64,000 nt of DNA from Sphingopyxis sp. (GTDB taxonomy: Bacteria > Pseudomonadota > Alphaproteobacteria > Sphingomonadales > Sphingomonadaceae): assembly GCA_030145715.1 (NCBI GenBank), contig JAIXHQ010000013.1:25045-89044 (forward strand). The letters are read 5' to 3'. The notes beneath the pieces were generated by a model, which saw nothing but the letters and a program-made list of their open reading frames with translations, was not told the origin of the DNA and made no database searches. This document shows, one piece after another, positions 8,726 to 18,882 of the stretch; positions within the stretch are counted from its first letter, which is position 1; every line of letters starts with the position of its first letter. Made by a program: the position numbers and the translations under genes.

Positions 8726-10869
8726 GCAGCATCCTCCAGCGGGGGCATATTGTGGCCGAGAAGGCGCAGCACATCGGCCGCGCATTCGACGACGTTGGAG
8801 CCGGGGCCGTAGATGCCCTGCACCCCCGCGTCACGGAGATAATCATAATCCTGCGGCGGGATGACGCCGCCCGCGATCACCTTGATGTCGTTCCGCCCCG
8901 CCTCGCGCAGCTTGCCGATCAATTCGGGGATCAGCGTCTTGTGCCCCGCCGCCAGGCTCGACGCACCGACGACATCGACGCCGCTGTCGAGCGCCAGCAC
9001 CACCGTTTCGTCGGGCGTCTGGAACAGCGGCCCCGACACGACATCGAAGCCCATGTCGCCAAAGGCCGACGCGATGATGTTCGCGCCGCGATCATGGCCG
9101 TCCTGCCCCATCTTGGCGACCAGCAGCTTGGGTTTGCGGCCCATCCGCCGTTCGACCGCCGCGACCCCGTCCAGCACCTGTTGCCAGCGCGCATCGCCCT
9201 CATAGGGCGCGGCATAGACGCCCTTTACCGGCGTCGGCTGGGTGCCGTAACGGTCGAAACTTTCCTCCATCGCCGAACTGATTTCGCCCAGCGTGGCGCG
9301 CGCCCGCGCCGCCTCGACCGCATGGGCCAGCAGGTTGTTTTCGACCGACTGTTCGCCCGCCGCCGCATCGCGCAGCGCCTTCAGCGCCGCCTGACATGCC
9401 GCCTCGTCGCGGCTCGCCTTGGTCCGGTTGATCCGCGCCACCTGCGCCTCGCGAACCTTCGTATTGTCGACCTCCAGCGTTTCGAGCAGGTCCTCGTCCT
9501 TCAGGCGATATTTGTTCACCCCGACGATCACGTCGTCGCCGCGGTCGACCCGCGCCTGACGCGCCGCGGCGGCCGTTTCGATCATCGCCTTGGGCCAGCC
9601 GGCGGCGACGGCCTTGGCCATGCCGCCTTCCTTTTCCACCCGCTCGATAATCTCCCACGCCTTGTCGACCAGTTCCTGCGTCAGCGCCTCGACATAATAG
9701 GAACCGCCCAGCGGATCGACGACCTTGGTCATCCCCGTTTCTTCCTGAATGACGATCTGGGTGTTGCGCGCGATGCGGGCCGAAAAGTCGGTGGGCAGCG
9801 CGATCGCCTCGTCCAGCGCGTTGGTGTGCAGCGACTGCGTCCCGCCCAGCATCGCCGCCATCGCCTCGATCGTCGTGCGCATGACATTGTTATAGGGGTC
9901 CTGTTCGGTCAGGCTGACCCCCGATGTCTGGCAATGCGTGCGCAGCATCTTGCTGCGTTCGTCCTTTGCGCCAAGGTTGGTCATCACCCGGTGCCACAGC
10001 ACGCGCGCGGCGCGCAGCTTGGCGATTTCCATGAAGAAATTCATGCCGATCGCGAAAAAGAAGGACAGGCGCCCGGCGAACTTGTCGATGTCGAGGCCGC
10101 TGGCCACGCCGTAACGCACATATTCGGCGCCATCGGCGATGGTAAAGGCCAGTTCCTGCACCTGCGTCGCGCCGGCTTCCTGCATATGATAGCCGCTGAT
10201 GGAGATGCTGTTGAATTTCGGCATCTCGCGCGATGTGTAACCGAAAATATCGCTGATGATCCGCATGCTCGGTTCGGGCGGATAGATATAGGTGTTGCGG
10301 ACCATGAACTCCTTCAGGATGTCGTTCTGGATGGTCCCGTCGAGCAGCTTGCGATCCACCCCCTGTTCCTCGCCCGCAACGATAAAGAAGGCGAGTATGG
10401 GGATCACCGCGCCGTTCATCGTCATGCTGACCGACATCTGGTCGAGCGGGATGCCGTCGAACAGGATCTTCATATCCTCGACGCTGTCGATCGCGACCCC
10501 CGCCTTGCCGACGTCGCCGACGACGCGCGGATGGTCGCTGTCATAACCGCGGTGGGTCGCAAGGTCGAAGGCGACCGACAGCCCCTTTTGCCCCGCCGCC
10601 AAATTCCGGCGATAAAAGGCGTTCGATTCCTCGGCGGTCGAAAAGCCCGCATATTGGCGGATCGTCCATGGCCGCCCTGCATACATCGACGCGCGCACCC
10701 CGCGCGTGAACGGCGCGAAACCCGGCAGGCCCGGATCGACCGCCACATCCTCGGCCGTATAGAGCGGCTTGACGTCGATCCCCTCGGGCGTCGCCCAGGT
10801 CAGGTCCTTGCCCTTCACTTCCTTGTCGGCGGCGGCGGCCCATTGGTCGAGGGTCACTTTGTCGGTCAT
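8722..10869 (-). CDS. scpA: Methylmalonyl-CoA mutase, single large subunit
   Basis: This 715-residue protein has an N-terminal catalytic barrel ([36 protein letters not shown]) and a C-terminal B12 domain. The B12 domain has DGHDRGA, with cobalt-ligating His about 592, and a later SSLAAGHK. It interconverts (R)-methylmalonyl-CoA and succinyl-CoA with adenosylcobalamin. The length is that of the large (MutB/ScpA) subunit, which can act as a homodimer; no small subunit is adjacent. It overlaps bioB and follows the epimerase after a 110-base gap filled by a palindromic repeat. No cobalamin riboswitch is evident. Confidence 0.94.
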   Translation of the reverse strand: MTDKVTLDQWAAAADKEVKGKDLTWATPEGIDVKPLYTAEDVAVDPGLPGFAPFTRGVRASMYAGRPWTIRQYAGFSTAEESNAFYRRNLAAGQKGLSVAFDLATHRGYDSDHPRVVGDVGKAGVAIDSVEDMKILFDGIPLDQMSVSMTMNGAVIPILAFFIVAGEEQGVDRKLLDGTIQNDILKEFMVRNTYIYPPEPSMRIISDIFGYTSREMPKFNSISISGYHMQEAGATQVQELAFTIADGAEYVRYGVASGLDIDKFAGRLSFFFAIGMNFFMEIAKLRAARVLWHRVMTNLGAKDERSKMLRTHCQTSGVSLTEQDPYNNVMRTTIEAMAAMLGGTQSLHTNALDEAIALPTDFSARIARNTQIVIQEETGMTKVVDPLGGSYYVEALTQELVDKAWEIIERVEKEGGMAKAVAAGWPKAMIETAAAARQARVDRGDDVIVGVNKYRLKDEDLLETLEVDNTKVREAQVARINRTKASRDEAACQAALKALRDAAAGEQSVENNLLAHAVEAARARATLGEISSAMEESFDRYGTQPTPVKGVYAAPYEGDARWQQVLDGVAAVERRMGRKPKLLVAKMGQDGHDRGANIIASAFGDMGFDVVSGPLFQTPDETVVLALDSGVDVVGASSLAAGHKTLIPELIGKLREAGRNDIKVIAGGVIPPQDYDYLRDAGVQGIYGPGSNVVECAADVLRLLGHNMPPLEDAA

Positions 10870-10890
10870 ATGCGTATCTCTACTCTCTTT

Positions 10891-10968
10891 TCGTCATGCC
10901 GGACTTGATCCGGCATCCCGCTTTGCGACGTCGATCAGCGGGACCCCGGATCAAGTCCGGGGTGACGA
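10891..10968. repeat. Inverted REP pair between mce and mcm
   Basis: Two 31-bp arms (10891-10921 and 10938-10968) face each other across 16 bases. Each contains GGACTTGATCCGG, itself part of a smaller palindrome. The left arm reads GCCGG and the right, in complement, CCCGG. This family of repeats is common between genes in Alphaproteobacteria. It lies inside the operon, where it could form a large cruciform or a strong RNA hairpin. Confidence 0.8.
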
Positions 10969-10979
10969 TGAAATGAAGG

Positions 10980-11420
10980 TCAGTGATCGCCCTTCGGCGT
11001 CTCCATGATCTCGGTCAGCACCCCGCCCATATCCTTGGGGTGGAGGAAGAAAATCAGCGTCCCATGCGCCCCGATGCGCGGTTCGCCCAGCACCCGCTTG
11101 CCCATCGCCTCGAACGCAGCCTTGGCGGCATGGATGTCGGGCACTTCATAGCACATATGATGCTGCCCCCCCGCCGGATTCTTCTCCAGAAAACCGGCGA
11201 TCGAGGTGTTTCCGGGCAATGGCTCGACCAGTTCGATCTGCGTCCCGTTCAACGCCCCATCGGCGCCCGGCGTATCGACGAAGCACACTTTCACCCCCTG
11301 TTCGGGCAGGTCGAACGGCGCATGAATCTTCGTCGCGCCCAACACGTCGCGGTAAAAGGCGATGCTGTCGGCGATCGACGGCGTCGCGACGCCGATGTGG
11401 TTGAGACGGCCCAGTTTCAT
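10980..11420 (-). CDS. mce: Methylmalonyl-CoA epimerase
   Basis: This 146-residue glyoxalase-fold (vicinal oxygen chelate) protein starts MKLGRLNHIGVATPSI. It has the metal-ligand His of NHIGVA, QIELVEPL, GGQHHMCYEV and a final GTLIFFLHPKDMGGVLTEI. It racemises (S)- to (R)-methylmalonyl-CoA between PccAB and the mutase. It lies between a small membrane ORF (6-base gap) and the mutase, in biochemical order. Confidence 0.9.
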   Translation of the reverse strand: MKLGRLNHIGVATPSIADSIAFYRDVLGATKIHAPFDLPEQGVKVCFVDTPGADGALNGTQIELVEPLPGNTSIAGFLEKNPAGGQHHMCYEVPDIHAAKAAFEAMGKRVLGEPRIGAHGTLIFFLHPKDMGGVLTEIMETPKGDH

Positions 11421-11426
11421 CTAAAT

Positions 11427-11684
11427 CTACCTTTGCAACAATCCGATGATGGTTCCGATCAAACCGCCCAAGAACAGCAGGACACCGACCCCGATATAGA
11501 GATAGTAAAATCCTATCTGCGTCATGAACCCAATGGGATTGGCTTCGCGGTCGACCCTTCCATATCCGTGATCCAAATACCCCTCCGCCAGCGCTCGCTT
11601 CAAGCGTCGCTGCGCCCATACAATCAAGCACGTCACACCGCTCAGCCAAAAAGCAGCGAAAGCTAACTTCAGCAGCACGCTCAC
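11427..11684 (-). CDS. Small two-span membrane protein in the propionyl-CoA operon
   Basis: This 85-residue protein has hydrophobic segments at about 3-23 ([21 protein letters not shown]) and 57-83 ([25 protein letters not shown]), with an acidic/basic loop between. It starts with GTG overlapping the pccB stop (GTGA) and ends six bases before mce, so it is tightly coupled in the operon. No family is recognised. A role in transport or membrane tethering of the pathway would be speculation. Confidence 0.65.
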   Translation of the reverse strand: MSVLLKLAFAAFWLSGVTCLIVWAQRRLKRALAEGYLDHGYGRVDREANPIGFMTQIGFYYLYIGVGVLLFLGGLIGTIIGLLQR

Positions 11685-13213
11685 AGCGGAATATTATCGT
11701 GCTTCTTCCACGGGTTCTCCAACTGCTTGTTCCGCAGTTTGCGCAGCCCTACCGCGATCCGCTTGCGCGTATTATGCGGGTGGATCACCTCGTCGATATA
11801 GCCGCGCGATGCCGCGACGAACGGGTTGGCAAAGCGGTCCTCATATTCCTTCGTGCGCTGCGCGATCTTTTCGGGGTCGCCGATATCGCTGCGAAAGATG
11901 ATTTCCACCGCGCCCTTCGCGCCCATCACCGCGATCTCGGCGGTCGGCCAGGCATAGTTCAAATCGCCGCGCAGATGCTTTGACGCCATCACGTCGTAAG
12001 CGCCGCCATAGGCCTTGCGCGTGATGACCGTGATCTTTGGCACCGTCGCCTCGGCATAGGCGAACAGCAGTTTCGCGCCATGTTTGATGATGCCATTATA
12101 TTCCTGCGCGGTGCCGGGCAGGAAACCGGGGACATCGACAAAGGTGATGATCGGAATTTCGAAAGCGTCACAGAAACGCACGAAGCGCGCGGCTTTCTTG
12201 GACGAATTAATGTCGAGCACGCCCGCCAGCACCAGCGGCTGGTTGGCGACGATGCCGATCGTGCGTCCCTCGATGCGCCCGAAACCGCAGATGATGTTCG
12301 CGGCATGGGCCGGCTGCACCTCGAAAAAATCGCCCTCGTCCACCGTCTTGCGGATCAACTCGTGCATGTCATAGGGCTGGTTCGCATTGGGCGGGATCAG
12401 CGTGTCGAGGCTCATGTCCGCGCGATCATAAGGATCGCTCGTCGGGCGCACCGGCACCCCGCTGCGGTTGTTTTCGGGCAGATAGTCAAAGAAATCGCGC
12501 GCCGCGAGCAGCGCCTCGATGTCATTTTCGAACGCCAGGTCGGCGACCGAGCTTTTCGTCGTGTGGGTGATCGCGCCGCCCAATTCTTCCTGCGTCACCA
12601 CCTCGTTCGTCACCGTCTTGACCACGTCGGGGCCGGTGACGAACATATAGCTGCTATCCTTCACCATGAAGATGAAGTCGGTCATCGCGGGCGAATAAAC
12701 CGCGCCGCCCGCGCATGGCCCCATGATGAGCGAAATCTGCGGCACCACGCCCGACGCCAGCACATTGCGCTGAAACACCTCGGCATAGCCGCCGAGCGAG
12801 GCGACCCCCTCCTGAATGCGCGCGCCGCCGCTGTCGTTCAGGCCGATGACCGGCGCCCCGACCTTCATCGCATTGTCCATGACCTTCATGATCTTGCCGG
12901 CATGGCGTTCCGACAGCGAGCCGCCAAAGACGGTGAAATCCTGGCTGAAGACATAGACGAGACGGCCGTTGATCGTGCCGCTGCCGGTGACGACGCCGTC
13001 GCCGGGGACGATCTGATCCTGCATCCCGAAATCGGTGCAACCATGTTCGACATAGGTATCGAGTTCCTCGAACGACCCTTCGTCGAGCAGCACGTCCAGC
13101 CGCTCACGCGCGGTCAGCTTGCCCTTTGCATGTTGCGCGTCGATGCGCTTTTTCCCGCCTCCCAAGGCGGCGGCGGCACGGCGGCGTTCCATTTCGGCGA
13201 TATTGGGCGACAC
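11681..13213 (-). CDS. pccB: Propionyl-CoA carboxylase beta subunit
   Basis: This 510-residue carboxyltransferase has paired crotonase-like domains. [36 protein letters not shown] and a conserved [13 protein letters not shown] lie in the N-domain, and [13 protein letters not shown] and [10 protein letters not shown] in the C-domain. It transfers carboxyl from biotin on PccA to propionyl-CoA. I take the GTG at 13213 ([12 protein letters not shown]) as start: GGAG lies six bases ahead and the length equals typical PccB. The open frame runs 19 codons further without a convincing start. It is the first gene of the operon and faces a divergent ScfR regulator. Confidence 0.92.
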   Translation of the reverse strand: MSPNIAEMERRRAAAALGGGKKRIDAQHAKGKLTARERLDVLLDEGSFEELDTYVEHGCTDFGMQDQIVPGDGVVTGSGTINGRLVYVFSQDFTVFGGSLSERHAGKIMKVMDNAMKVGAPVIGLNDSGGARIQEGVASLGGYAEVFQRNVLASGVVPQISLIMGPCAGGAVYSPAMTDFIFMVKDSSYMFVTGPDVVKTVTNEVVTQEELGGAITHTTKSSVADLAFENDIEALLAARDFFDYLPENNRSGVPVRPTSDPYDRADMSLDTLIPPNANQPYDMHELIRKTVDEGDFFEVQPAHAANIICGFGRIEGRTIGIVANQPLVLAGVLDINSSKKAARFVRFCDAFEIPIITFVDVPGFLPGTAQEYNGIIKHGAKLLFAYAEATVPKITVITRKAYGGAYDVMASKHLRGDLNYAWPTAEIAVMGAKGAVEIIFRSDIGDPEKIAQRTKEYEDRFANPFVAASRGYIDEVIHPHNTRKRIAVGLRKLRNKQLENPWKKHDNIPL

Positions 13214-13264
13214 GGGTTTCTCCGTCAGAATAGGACAGCGCCATCTGCTATGAATGCGCCGCCC

Positions 13265-13308
13265 ATGCAAATGTGAATTTGCAAAGTTGCAAAGTATGAC
13301 TTTGCAAA
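13265..13308. promoter_or_regulatory. Cluster of TTTGCAAA-type operator sites between pccB and its regulator
   Basis: Within the 108-base divergent spacer there are two exact TTTGCAAA palindromes (13278-13285 and 13301-13308). There is a near copy GTTGCAAA (13286-13293) and an ATGCAAAT (13265-13272). The 10-mer TTGCAAAGTA occurs directly repeated at 13287 and 13302. From memory, the ScfR protein PccR of Rhodobacter sphaeroides recognises paired TTTGCAAA motifs near pcc genes. These sites are therefore very likely the operator of the adjacent regulator, controlling both directions. Confidence 0.75.
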
Positions 13309-13321
13309 GTAGAATTGGTCG

Positions 13322-14731
13322 ATGCTCCCCACGCGCCTTTACGCCGGGCCAAAACTCCGCCGACTTCGCGAAACCCGCGCGATCCGGCAGGCCGATTTCG
13401 CGGCAAAGCTGGGCATTTCGGCCTCATACCTCAGCCAGATCGAACATGACGACCGCCCGCTGACGCCCGCGCTGCTGGACCGTTTGCAACGGCTGTTCCC
13501 GTTGGAATGGGAAGAGATCGCGGCCGACGCCGGTGATCGCCGCGCGGGCGCGCTGCGCGAGGCGGCGGCCGATCCGCTGTTCGCCGCACAGCCGCTCCCG
13601 CCCGAACAGATCGAACGCGCGGCGTTGCAACAGCCGCAACTCGCCGATCAGTTTGTCATGCTTCATGCCGCCTATCGCCGCGCGGGACAGCGGCTTCAGA
13701 TCATCGACGAGGCGTTGACCGGCGGCACGGCAGAGGGCAGCCGCCTGCCGTGGGAGGAGGTGCGCGACTGGTTCCACGACGCGGGCAATTATGTCGACAG
13801 CATCGACCGCGCCGCCGAAACGCTGGCCGGACAATTGCGCGGCAAGGACCCGTCGCCCGCGATCGAGACGATCGAACGGCGGCTGCGCGATGCGCTGGGC
13901 ATTTCGATCGTTTACAGCCAGACACAGGTGCTGCGCGATTTCGATGCGACGATGCGGCACCTGGTCATCGACCCGTCGCAGCCGGCCGAAAGCCGCCGCT
14001 TTCAACTCGCGCACCAATTGGCCGCGCTGGCCCTGACGGCGGAGATTGCGGCGGTGGTCGAGGCATCGCCCCTGCGCACCGCCGCCGCGCGCCAGTTGCT
14101 GCACATGGGCCTCGCCAATTATGCGGCGGGGGCGGTGCTGATGCCCTATGCCGCGTTCCGCGCCAGCGCGCGCGCGGTGCGCCACGACATCGACCGGCTG
14201 CGGATGCAATATGGCGTCAGTTTCGAACAGGCATGTCACCGGCTTTCGACGCTTCAACGGCCCGGCGCGCGCGGCATCCCGATGTTCTTTTGCCGCGTCG
14301 ACATGGCGGGCAATATCACCAAGCGCCATTCGGCGACGCGGCTGCAATTCGCGCGCTTCGGCGGCGCCTGCCCGCTGTGGATCGTGCATGAGGCGGCGGC
14401 GATACCCGACCGCATCCTGTTCCAGCTCGCCGAAACGCCCGACGGCCTGCGCTATGTCTCGATGGCCAAAGGACTGGTGAAGCCATCGGGCAGCTTTGCG
14501 CGCAGCCCGCGCCGCTATGCCGTCGCCCTGGGGTGCGAGGCGCAATATTCCGATGATTTCGTCTATGCCGACGGGGTCGACGTTGCCGCGCCGCAGGCGG
14601 CGACGCGCATCGGCCTGTCGTGCCGCATCTGTCCGCGCGACGATTGCGACCAGCGCGCCTTTCCGCCAAGCGACCGCCCGATCCTCGTCGATCCGGACCG
14701 GCGCGACGTCGTGCCCTACCGGATCGGCTAA
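13322..14731 (+). CDS. pccR: ScfR/PccR-type short-chain acyl-CoA regulator
   Basis: This 469-residue protein has an N-terminal XRE helix-turn-helix ([31 protein letters not shown], about 11-42) and a central ImmA/IrrE-like region that lacks a clear HExxH. A C-terminal DUF2083 block follows, containing [19 protein letters not shown] and a four-Cys stretch ([18 protein letters not shown]). This is the ScfR architecture of RamB, MccR and PccR, acyl-CoA-responsive regulators of acetate and propionate genes. Its position, divergent from pccB with an intervening TTTGCAAA cluster, supports control of propionyl-CoA carboxylation. There is no clear Shine-Dalgarno ahead of the ATG. It overlaps the convergent reductase by four bases. 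Confidence 0.85.
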   Translation: MLPTRLYAGPKLRRLRETRAIRQADFAAKLGISASYLSQIEHDDRPLTPALLDRLQRLFPLEWEEIAADAGDRRAGALREAAADPLFAAQPLPPEQIERAALQQPQLADQFVMLHAAYRRAGQRLQIIDEALTGGTAEGSRLPWEEVRDWFHDAGNYVDSIDRAAETLAGQLRGKDPSPAIETIERRLRDALGISIVYSQTQVLRDFDATMRHLVIDPSQPAESRRFQLAHQLAALALTAEIAAVVEASPLRTAAARQLLHMGLANYAAGAVLMPYAAFRASARAVRHDIDRLRMQYGVSFEQACHRLSTLQRPGARGIPMFFCRVDMAGNITKRHSATRLQFARFGGACPLWIVHEAAAIPDRILFQLAETPDGLRYVSMAKGLVKPSGSFARSPRRYAVALGCEAQYSDDFVYADGVDVAAPQAATRIGLSCRICPRDDCDQRAFPPSDRPILVDPDRRDVVPYRIG

Positions 14732-15744
14732 ACCTTTACGAGCCCCCGCTCGATCAGGCTGTTCGCGGTGGCGAGCAGCGCCTCGTCCGGCGTCCGCATC
14801 GTCCAGCCAAGCCTTTGCATCGCATGGCTGCTGTCGCCGCCCCGGACATTGCCGAGTTCGGCCACGATCTGCTTGAGTTCGGGCCGGGCCAGCGCGAACA
14901 GCCTGAGCAGCCAGTCGGGCATCCGGCGCGTCGGCACCCTCTGCGCCCGTGCGCCAAGGCCGGTGCGCAGGATGGCGGCGACATCGATCATCTTCACGAA
15001 CGGGCCGGAACAGATAAAACGCTCGTCGCGAATATCGTCGGCGGTCAGCGCGCGATAATGAAGGTCGGCAACGTCGCGCACATCGATGATGCCAAATCCG
15101 ATGTCGGGGCACATCGGGACCTTGCCCTCCAAAAGCTGTTTCACCAGTTCGATCGACGTCGACAGGTCATCGGACAGCAGCGGCCCGAACACCGCGGCGG
15201 GATTGACCGATGCGAACTCCATGCCGCCCCCTTCTGCCCGCACCCAGTCGCGCGCGGCGCGTTCGGCCACCGTCTTCGAACGGGGATAGGGCATGACGGC
15301 GGGGTTATCGAGGTTGGTCCAGTCCGCCTCGTCATACAGGTCGCGCGCCTTGCCATGGCCATAGGCGACCGCCGCCATCGAAGAGGTCAGGACGAAACGC
15401 CGCACCCCGGCCGCCCTGGCAAAGCGCAGCGCGCGCAGCGCTCCCTCGCGCGCCGGGACGACCAGATCGTCGGCATGGTCGGGCACCGCGAGCGGAAAGG
15501 GCGACGCGACATGCGCGACATGGCTGCACCCAGCCATCGCATCCGCCCACCCGGCATCATTTTCCAGGTCGGCCGCGAAAAAGCGGAGCCGGGCATTGTC
15601 GCTGTTCAGCCAGCCGCGCACCTCTGGCTCGCGCGTCAGGCTGCGAACGGTCGCATGGACCGTCCAGCCCTTGTCGATCAACTGCCGGATCAGAAAGCCC
15701 GCGATATAACCGCTGCCCCCGGTGACCAATGCCGTTCCCGCCAT
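14728..15744 (-). CDS. NAD(P)-dependent epimerase/dihydroflavonol-reductase-like protein
   Basis: This 338-residue extended short-chain dehydrogenase has a GGSGYIAG dinucleotide motif at about 8-15, AHVASPF, a Ser in LTSSMAAVAYG, and the catalytic YPRSKTVAE (Tyr-x3-Lys). The N-terminal half resembles aldehyde and dihydroflavonol reductases. The substrate cannot be inferred. Its 3' end overlaps that of the ScfR regulator by four bases (convergent). Confidence 0.8.
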   Translation of the reverse strand: MAGTALVTGGSGYIAGFLIRQLIDKGWTVHATVRSLTREPEVRGWLNSDNARLRFFAADLENDAGWADAMAGCSHVAHVASPFPLAVPDHADDLVVPAREGALRALRFARAAGVRRFVLTSSMAAVAYGHGKARDLYDEADWTNLDNPAVMPYPRSKTVAERAARDWVRAEGGGMEFASVNPAAVFGPLLSDDLSTSIELVKQLLEGKVPMCPDIGFGIIDVRDVADLHYRALTADDIRDERFICSGPFVKMIDVAAILRTGLGARAQRVPTRRMPDWLLRLFALARPELKQIVAELGNVRGGDSSHAMQRLGWTMRTPDEALLATANSLIERGLVKV

Positions 15745-15801
15745 GCGCCCCTCCCCTGCCTTTCGGCGAAGAATAGCCTATGCGGGATACAAGCCGAAAC
15801 C

Positions 15802-17148
15802 TTATTTCAACAGCACCAGTTCCTCGGCCATGCTGGGGTGCAGCGCAACCGTCGCGTCGAAATCGGCCTTGGTCAGCCCCGCCTTGACCGCGATCGCCGC
15901 CGCCTGCAGGATTTCGGGCGCGTCGGGGCCGATCATGTGAAGCCCGACGACCTGATCGGTCGCGGCATTGACGATCATCTTGTACAACGCCCGCTCGTTC
16001 CGGCCCGCGAGGACATTTTTCATCGCGCGAAAATCGCTGGTATAGGTCCGGATACTGCCCAGCTTGTTGCGGGCGTCCGCCTCGGTCATGCCGACCGCGC
16101 CGATCGGTGGATGGCTGAACACCGCGCTCGGGATATTGTCATAATCGACGACCACCGGCTTGTCGCCATAGAAGGTGTCGGCAAAGGCATGGCCCTCGCG
16201 GATCGCCACCGGCGTCAACTGGACCCGGTTGGTCACGTCGCCGACGGCAAAGATGCTGGGCACCGACGACTGGCTGCGCTCATCGACCTTGACCGCGCCA
16301 TCGGCGTCGAGTTCGACGCCGACCTCTTCAAGTCCCAGTCCCTTGCTGTTCGGGACGCGGCCCGCCGCGACCAGCACCGCGTCCGCCTGAATCGGATCGC
16401 ATCCTTCCAGATGGACGGTCAGCGATCCGTCGTCATTCTTTTCGATCGACTGGAACGGGGCGTTGAATTTGAACTCGATGCCCTTGGTCATCGAAATCTG
16501 GAGCAGGCGGTCGCGGATCTGTTCGTCATAGCCGCGCAGGATGGTGTCGCCGCGGTTGACGATCGTCACCTTGCTGCCGAATTCGTTGAAGATGCCCGCA
16601 AATTCATTGGCGATATAACCGCCGCCGGCAATGACGACGCGCTTGGGCAAGGTTTCCAGATGAAAGACCTCGTTCGACGTGATGGCATGTTCGCTGCCCG
16701 GAAATTCGGGGATATGGGGCCAGCCGCCGGTCGCGATCAGGATGCGTTCGGCGCTATATTCCTGCCCGTCGGCCAGCCGGACCTTTTGCGGGCCGACCAC
16801 GGTGGCGCGCGTTTTGAACAGCGTGACCTTGTGATTGTCCAGCGTCTGCCCATACAAACCCTCCAGCCGCGACACTTCCTCCAGAACATTGTCGCGCAGC
16901 CGGTCCCAGTCGAACCTGCATTCGGGGACGTCCCAGCCGAACTTGCGCGCATCCTTCAGATCCTCGGCAAAATGGGCGCCAAAGACGAGCAGCTTTTTGG
17001 GCACGCAGCCACGGATGACACAGGTGCCGCCGACGCGATATTCCTCGGCCACCGCGACGCGGGCACCATAGGATGCGGCGATGCGCGAGGCGCGGACCCC
17101 GCCCGACCCGGCGCCGATGACAAACAGGTCGAAATCAAACTCGCTCAT
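15802..17148 (-). CDS. gor: Glutathione-disulfide reductase
   Basis: This 448-residue flavoprotein disulfide reductase has FAD motif GAGSGGVRAS (12-21) and redox-active Cys43 and Cys48 in GGTCVIRGCVPKK. It has an NADPH-binding GGGYIANEFAGIF region and the C-terminal LHPSMAEELV with the catalytic His. It reduces GSSG with NADPH in the cytoplasm. AGAGG sits ahead of the ATG. Dihydrolipoamide or mercuric reductase is less likely given the RGCVPKK sequence and the lack of extra domains. Confidence 0.92.
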   Translation of the reverse strand: MSEFDFDLFVIGAGSGGVRASRIAASYGARVAVAEEYRVGGTCVIRGCVPKKLLVFGAHFAEDLKDARKFGWDVPECRFDWDRLRDNVLEEVSRLEGLYGQTLDNHKVTLFKTRATVVGPQKVRLADGQEYSAERILIATGGWPHIPEFPGSEHAITSNEVFHLETLPKRVVIAGGGYIANEFAGIFNEFGSKVTIVNRGDTILRGYDEQIRDRLLQISMTKGIEFKFNAPFQSIEKNDDGSLTVHLEGCDPIQADAVLVAAGRVPNSKGLGLEEVGVELDADGAVKVDERSQSSVPSIFAVGDVTNRVQLTPVAIREGHAFADTFYGDKPVVVDYDNIPSAVFSHPPIGAVGMTEADARNKLGSIRTYTSDFRAMKNVLAGRNERALYKMIVNAATDQVVGLHMIGPDAPEILQAAAIAVKAGLTKADFDATVALHPSMAEELVLLK

Positions 17149-17256
17149 GAAAACCTCTGATCTGGATGGCCGCGCGCAATGTGCGCCGGCGGCCTATGTG
17201 GTTGCGCGGGCCTGTGATGCCAATCGAATTTTACGGTCACAGTGATGGAGGGCGGC

Positions 17257-18762
17257 TCAATCGCCCAGCGCCGCCTGCATCAACGCGCGGGTCGCGGGAT
17301 CGAACTCGACCGTGCCTTCGGCCAGCCCCTTCGCCATTTCCTTGCCCAGTTCGACCCCGAACTGATCGAACGGATTGATGCCCATCAGCACCGCATTGGC
17401 GAATACGCGATGTTCGTAGAACGCGATCAGCGCGCCCAGGCTGCGCGGCGTCACCTGATCGAGCAGGATCGTCGCCGACGGGCGATCGCCGGGATAATTG
17501 CGCGCGCCGTCGGTGCTGGCCCGCCCCGTCATCAACGCGGCGCCCTGCGCGATGCAATTGGCGACCAGCGTTTCATGATGGGCCTCGTCCAACAGATGAT
17601 CGGGCTCCCGCGCGACGACAAATTCGACGGGCGTCAGGCGGGTGCCCTGATGCAGCAACTGAAAAACCGCGTGCTGCGCGTCGGTGCCGACCCCGCCCCA
17701 GGTGATCGGCGCCGTCTCTGCCGCGACCGGCTGGCCATCGACCGTCACCGATTTGCCGTTCGATTCCATTTCCAGTTGCTGAAGATAGGACGGCAACAGG
17801 CGCAGCCGTTCGTCATAGGCAAAGACCGCCCGCGTCTGACAGCCAAGGCGGTTCGCATAAATCTGGTCGGCAAAGGCCGCGAGCAGGCAGACATTGTCCG
17901 CGCCGTCGCTCAGGCGGAAATGGCGATCCATCTCGGCCGCGCCTTCGAGCAGGTCGGCAAAGGCGTCCCAACCCAGCGCAAGCGCGGCGGGAAAGCCGAT
18001 CGACGACCAGAGCGAATAGCGACCGCCCACGCTTTCGTTGAACGGCAGGATGCGCGTTTCGTCGATGCCCCATTCCATCGCGCGATCGGGCATCGCCGTC
18101 AGCGCGATAAAGCGTCCGACCGGATCCTCCACCCCCGCCTCGTCCAGCCATTGCAGCGCCGAATTGGCGTTGAGCAGCGTTTCGGTCGTCGTAAAGGTCT
18201 TGGACGCCACGGCGACCAGCGTATGTTCGGGGCTGAACTTCGCGAATGCCTCGTCCAGCGCGGCGCCATCGACATTCGACACGACCGCGACGTCATAACG
18301 GTCGCTGTGACGGCCCAGCGCGTCGATCAACAGGTCGGGGCCAAGCGCCGATCCGCCGATACCGATGTGGAGCAGATGCCGGATCTCGCCAAAGGCCCCC
18401 GCCTCGATCGCGTCGATCATCATCCGCATCCGCTGGTGCAGCGCCTGCGCGCGGTGGACCGAATCGGGGGCGCCGTCGCCGCGTTCGGCGCTATGTTCGG
18501 CGGCGCGGCCCTCGGTCGGATTGGCGATGCCGCCGGAAAACAGCGTCTTGCGGCGACCGTTGAAATCCTGCGCCGCCGCCAGGTCGGACAGGATGGCGAC
18601 CGCCGCCGGATCGATATGCGTCTTGGCGAAATCGAACCGGATGTCGGCGACGCTGCGGACCGTCGCCGCCAGCCGCGCCGCCGGATCGGCGGCGACCAGG
18701 TCGGTCAGCTTTTGCGGTTGCCAGTCGGCAAGAGCCTGCCACGCCTGCGGAACTGTCGTCAT
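17257..18762 (-). CDS. pgi: Glucose-6-phosphate isomerase
   Basis: This 501-residue PGI has the two family signatures in recognisable form, including the ALGWDAFADLLEGAAEMDRHF active-site stretch, WGGVGTDAQHAVFQLLHQG, and a terminal NPFDQFGVELGKEMAKG. It interconverts glucose-6-phosphate and fructose-6-phosphate. The start MTTVPQAWQALADWQ is chosen; the frame continues 300 codons upstream only as an antisense shadow of lepB. It is divergent from lepB with a 120-base spacer. Confidence 0.93.
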   Translation of the reverse strand: MTTVPQAWQALADWQPQKLTDLVAADPAARLAATVRSVADIRFDFAKTHIDPAAVAILSDLAAAQDFNGRRKTLFSGGIANPTEGRAAEHSAERGDGAPDSVHRAQALHQRMRMMIDAIEAGAFGEIRHLLHIGIGGSALGPDLLIDALGRHSDRYDVAVVSNVDGAALDEAFAKFSPEHTLVAVASKTFTTTETLLNANSALQWLDEAGVEDPVGRFIALTAMPDRAMEWGIDETRILPFNESVGGRYSLWSSIGFPAALALGWDAFADLLEGAAEMDRHFRLSDGADNVCLLAAFADQIYANRLGCQTRAVFAYDERLRLLPSYLQQLEMESNGKSVTVDGQPVAAETAPITWGGVGTDAQHAVFQLLHQGTRLTPVEFVVAREPDHLLDEAHHETLVANCIAQGAALMTGRASTDGARNYPGDRPSATILLDQVTPRSLGALIAFYEHRVFANAVLMGINPFDQFGVELGKEMAKGLAEGTVEFDPATRALMQAALGD

Positions 18763-18882
18763 GATCGTCTGTCCTTGATCGGTGAATCTCGTCCTTTCTC
18801 TAAGGCGGCGGCCCGCCACGCGCCAGTGGCGTCCGCCGATATTTGCTTGACGTGGCATCCTATTCATCGCCAATGCCGCGAC

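Noticed and set aside
8752..10908. A 718-codon frame antisense to methylmalonyl-CoA mutase
   Set aside because: Mirror of mutase codons; composition is Arg/His/Asp-rich and no family motif is visible.
13232..13270. A longer N-terminus for pccB
   Set aside because: The added residues are unlike PccB and overlap the regulatory spacer; the GTG at 13213 has a good ribosome binding site.
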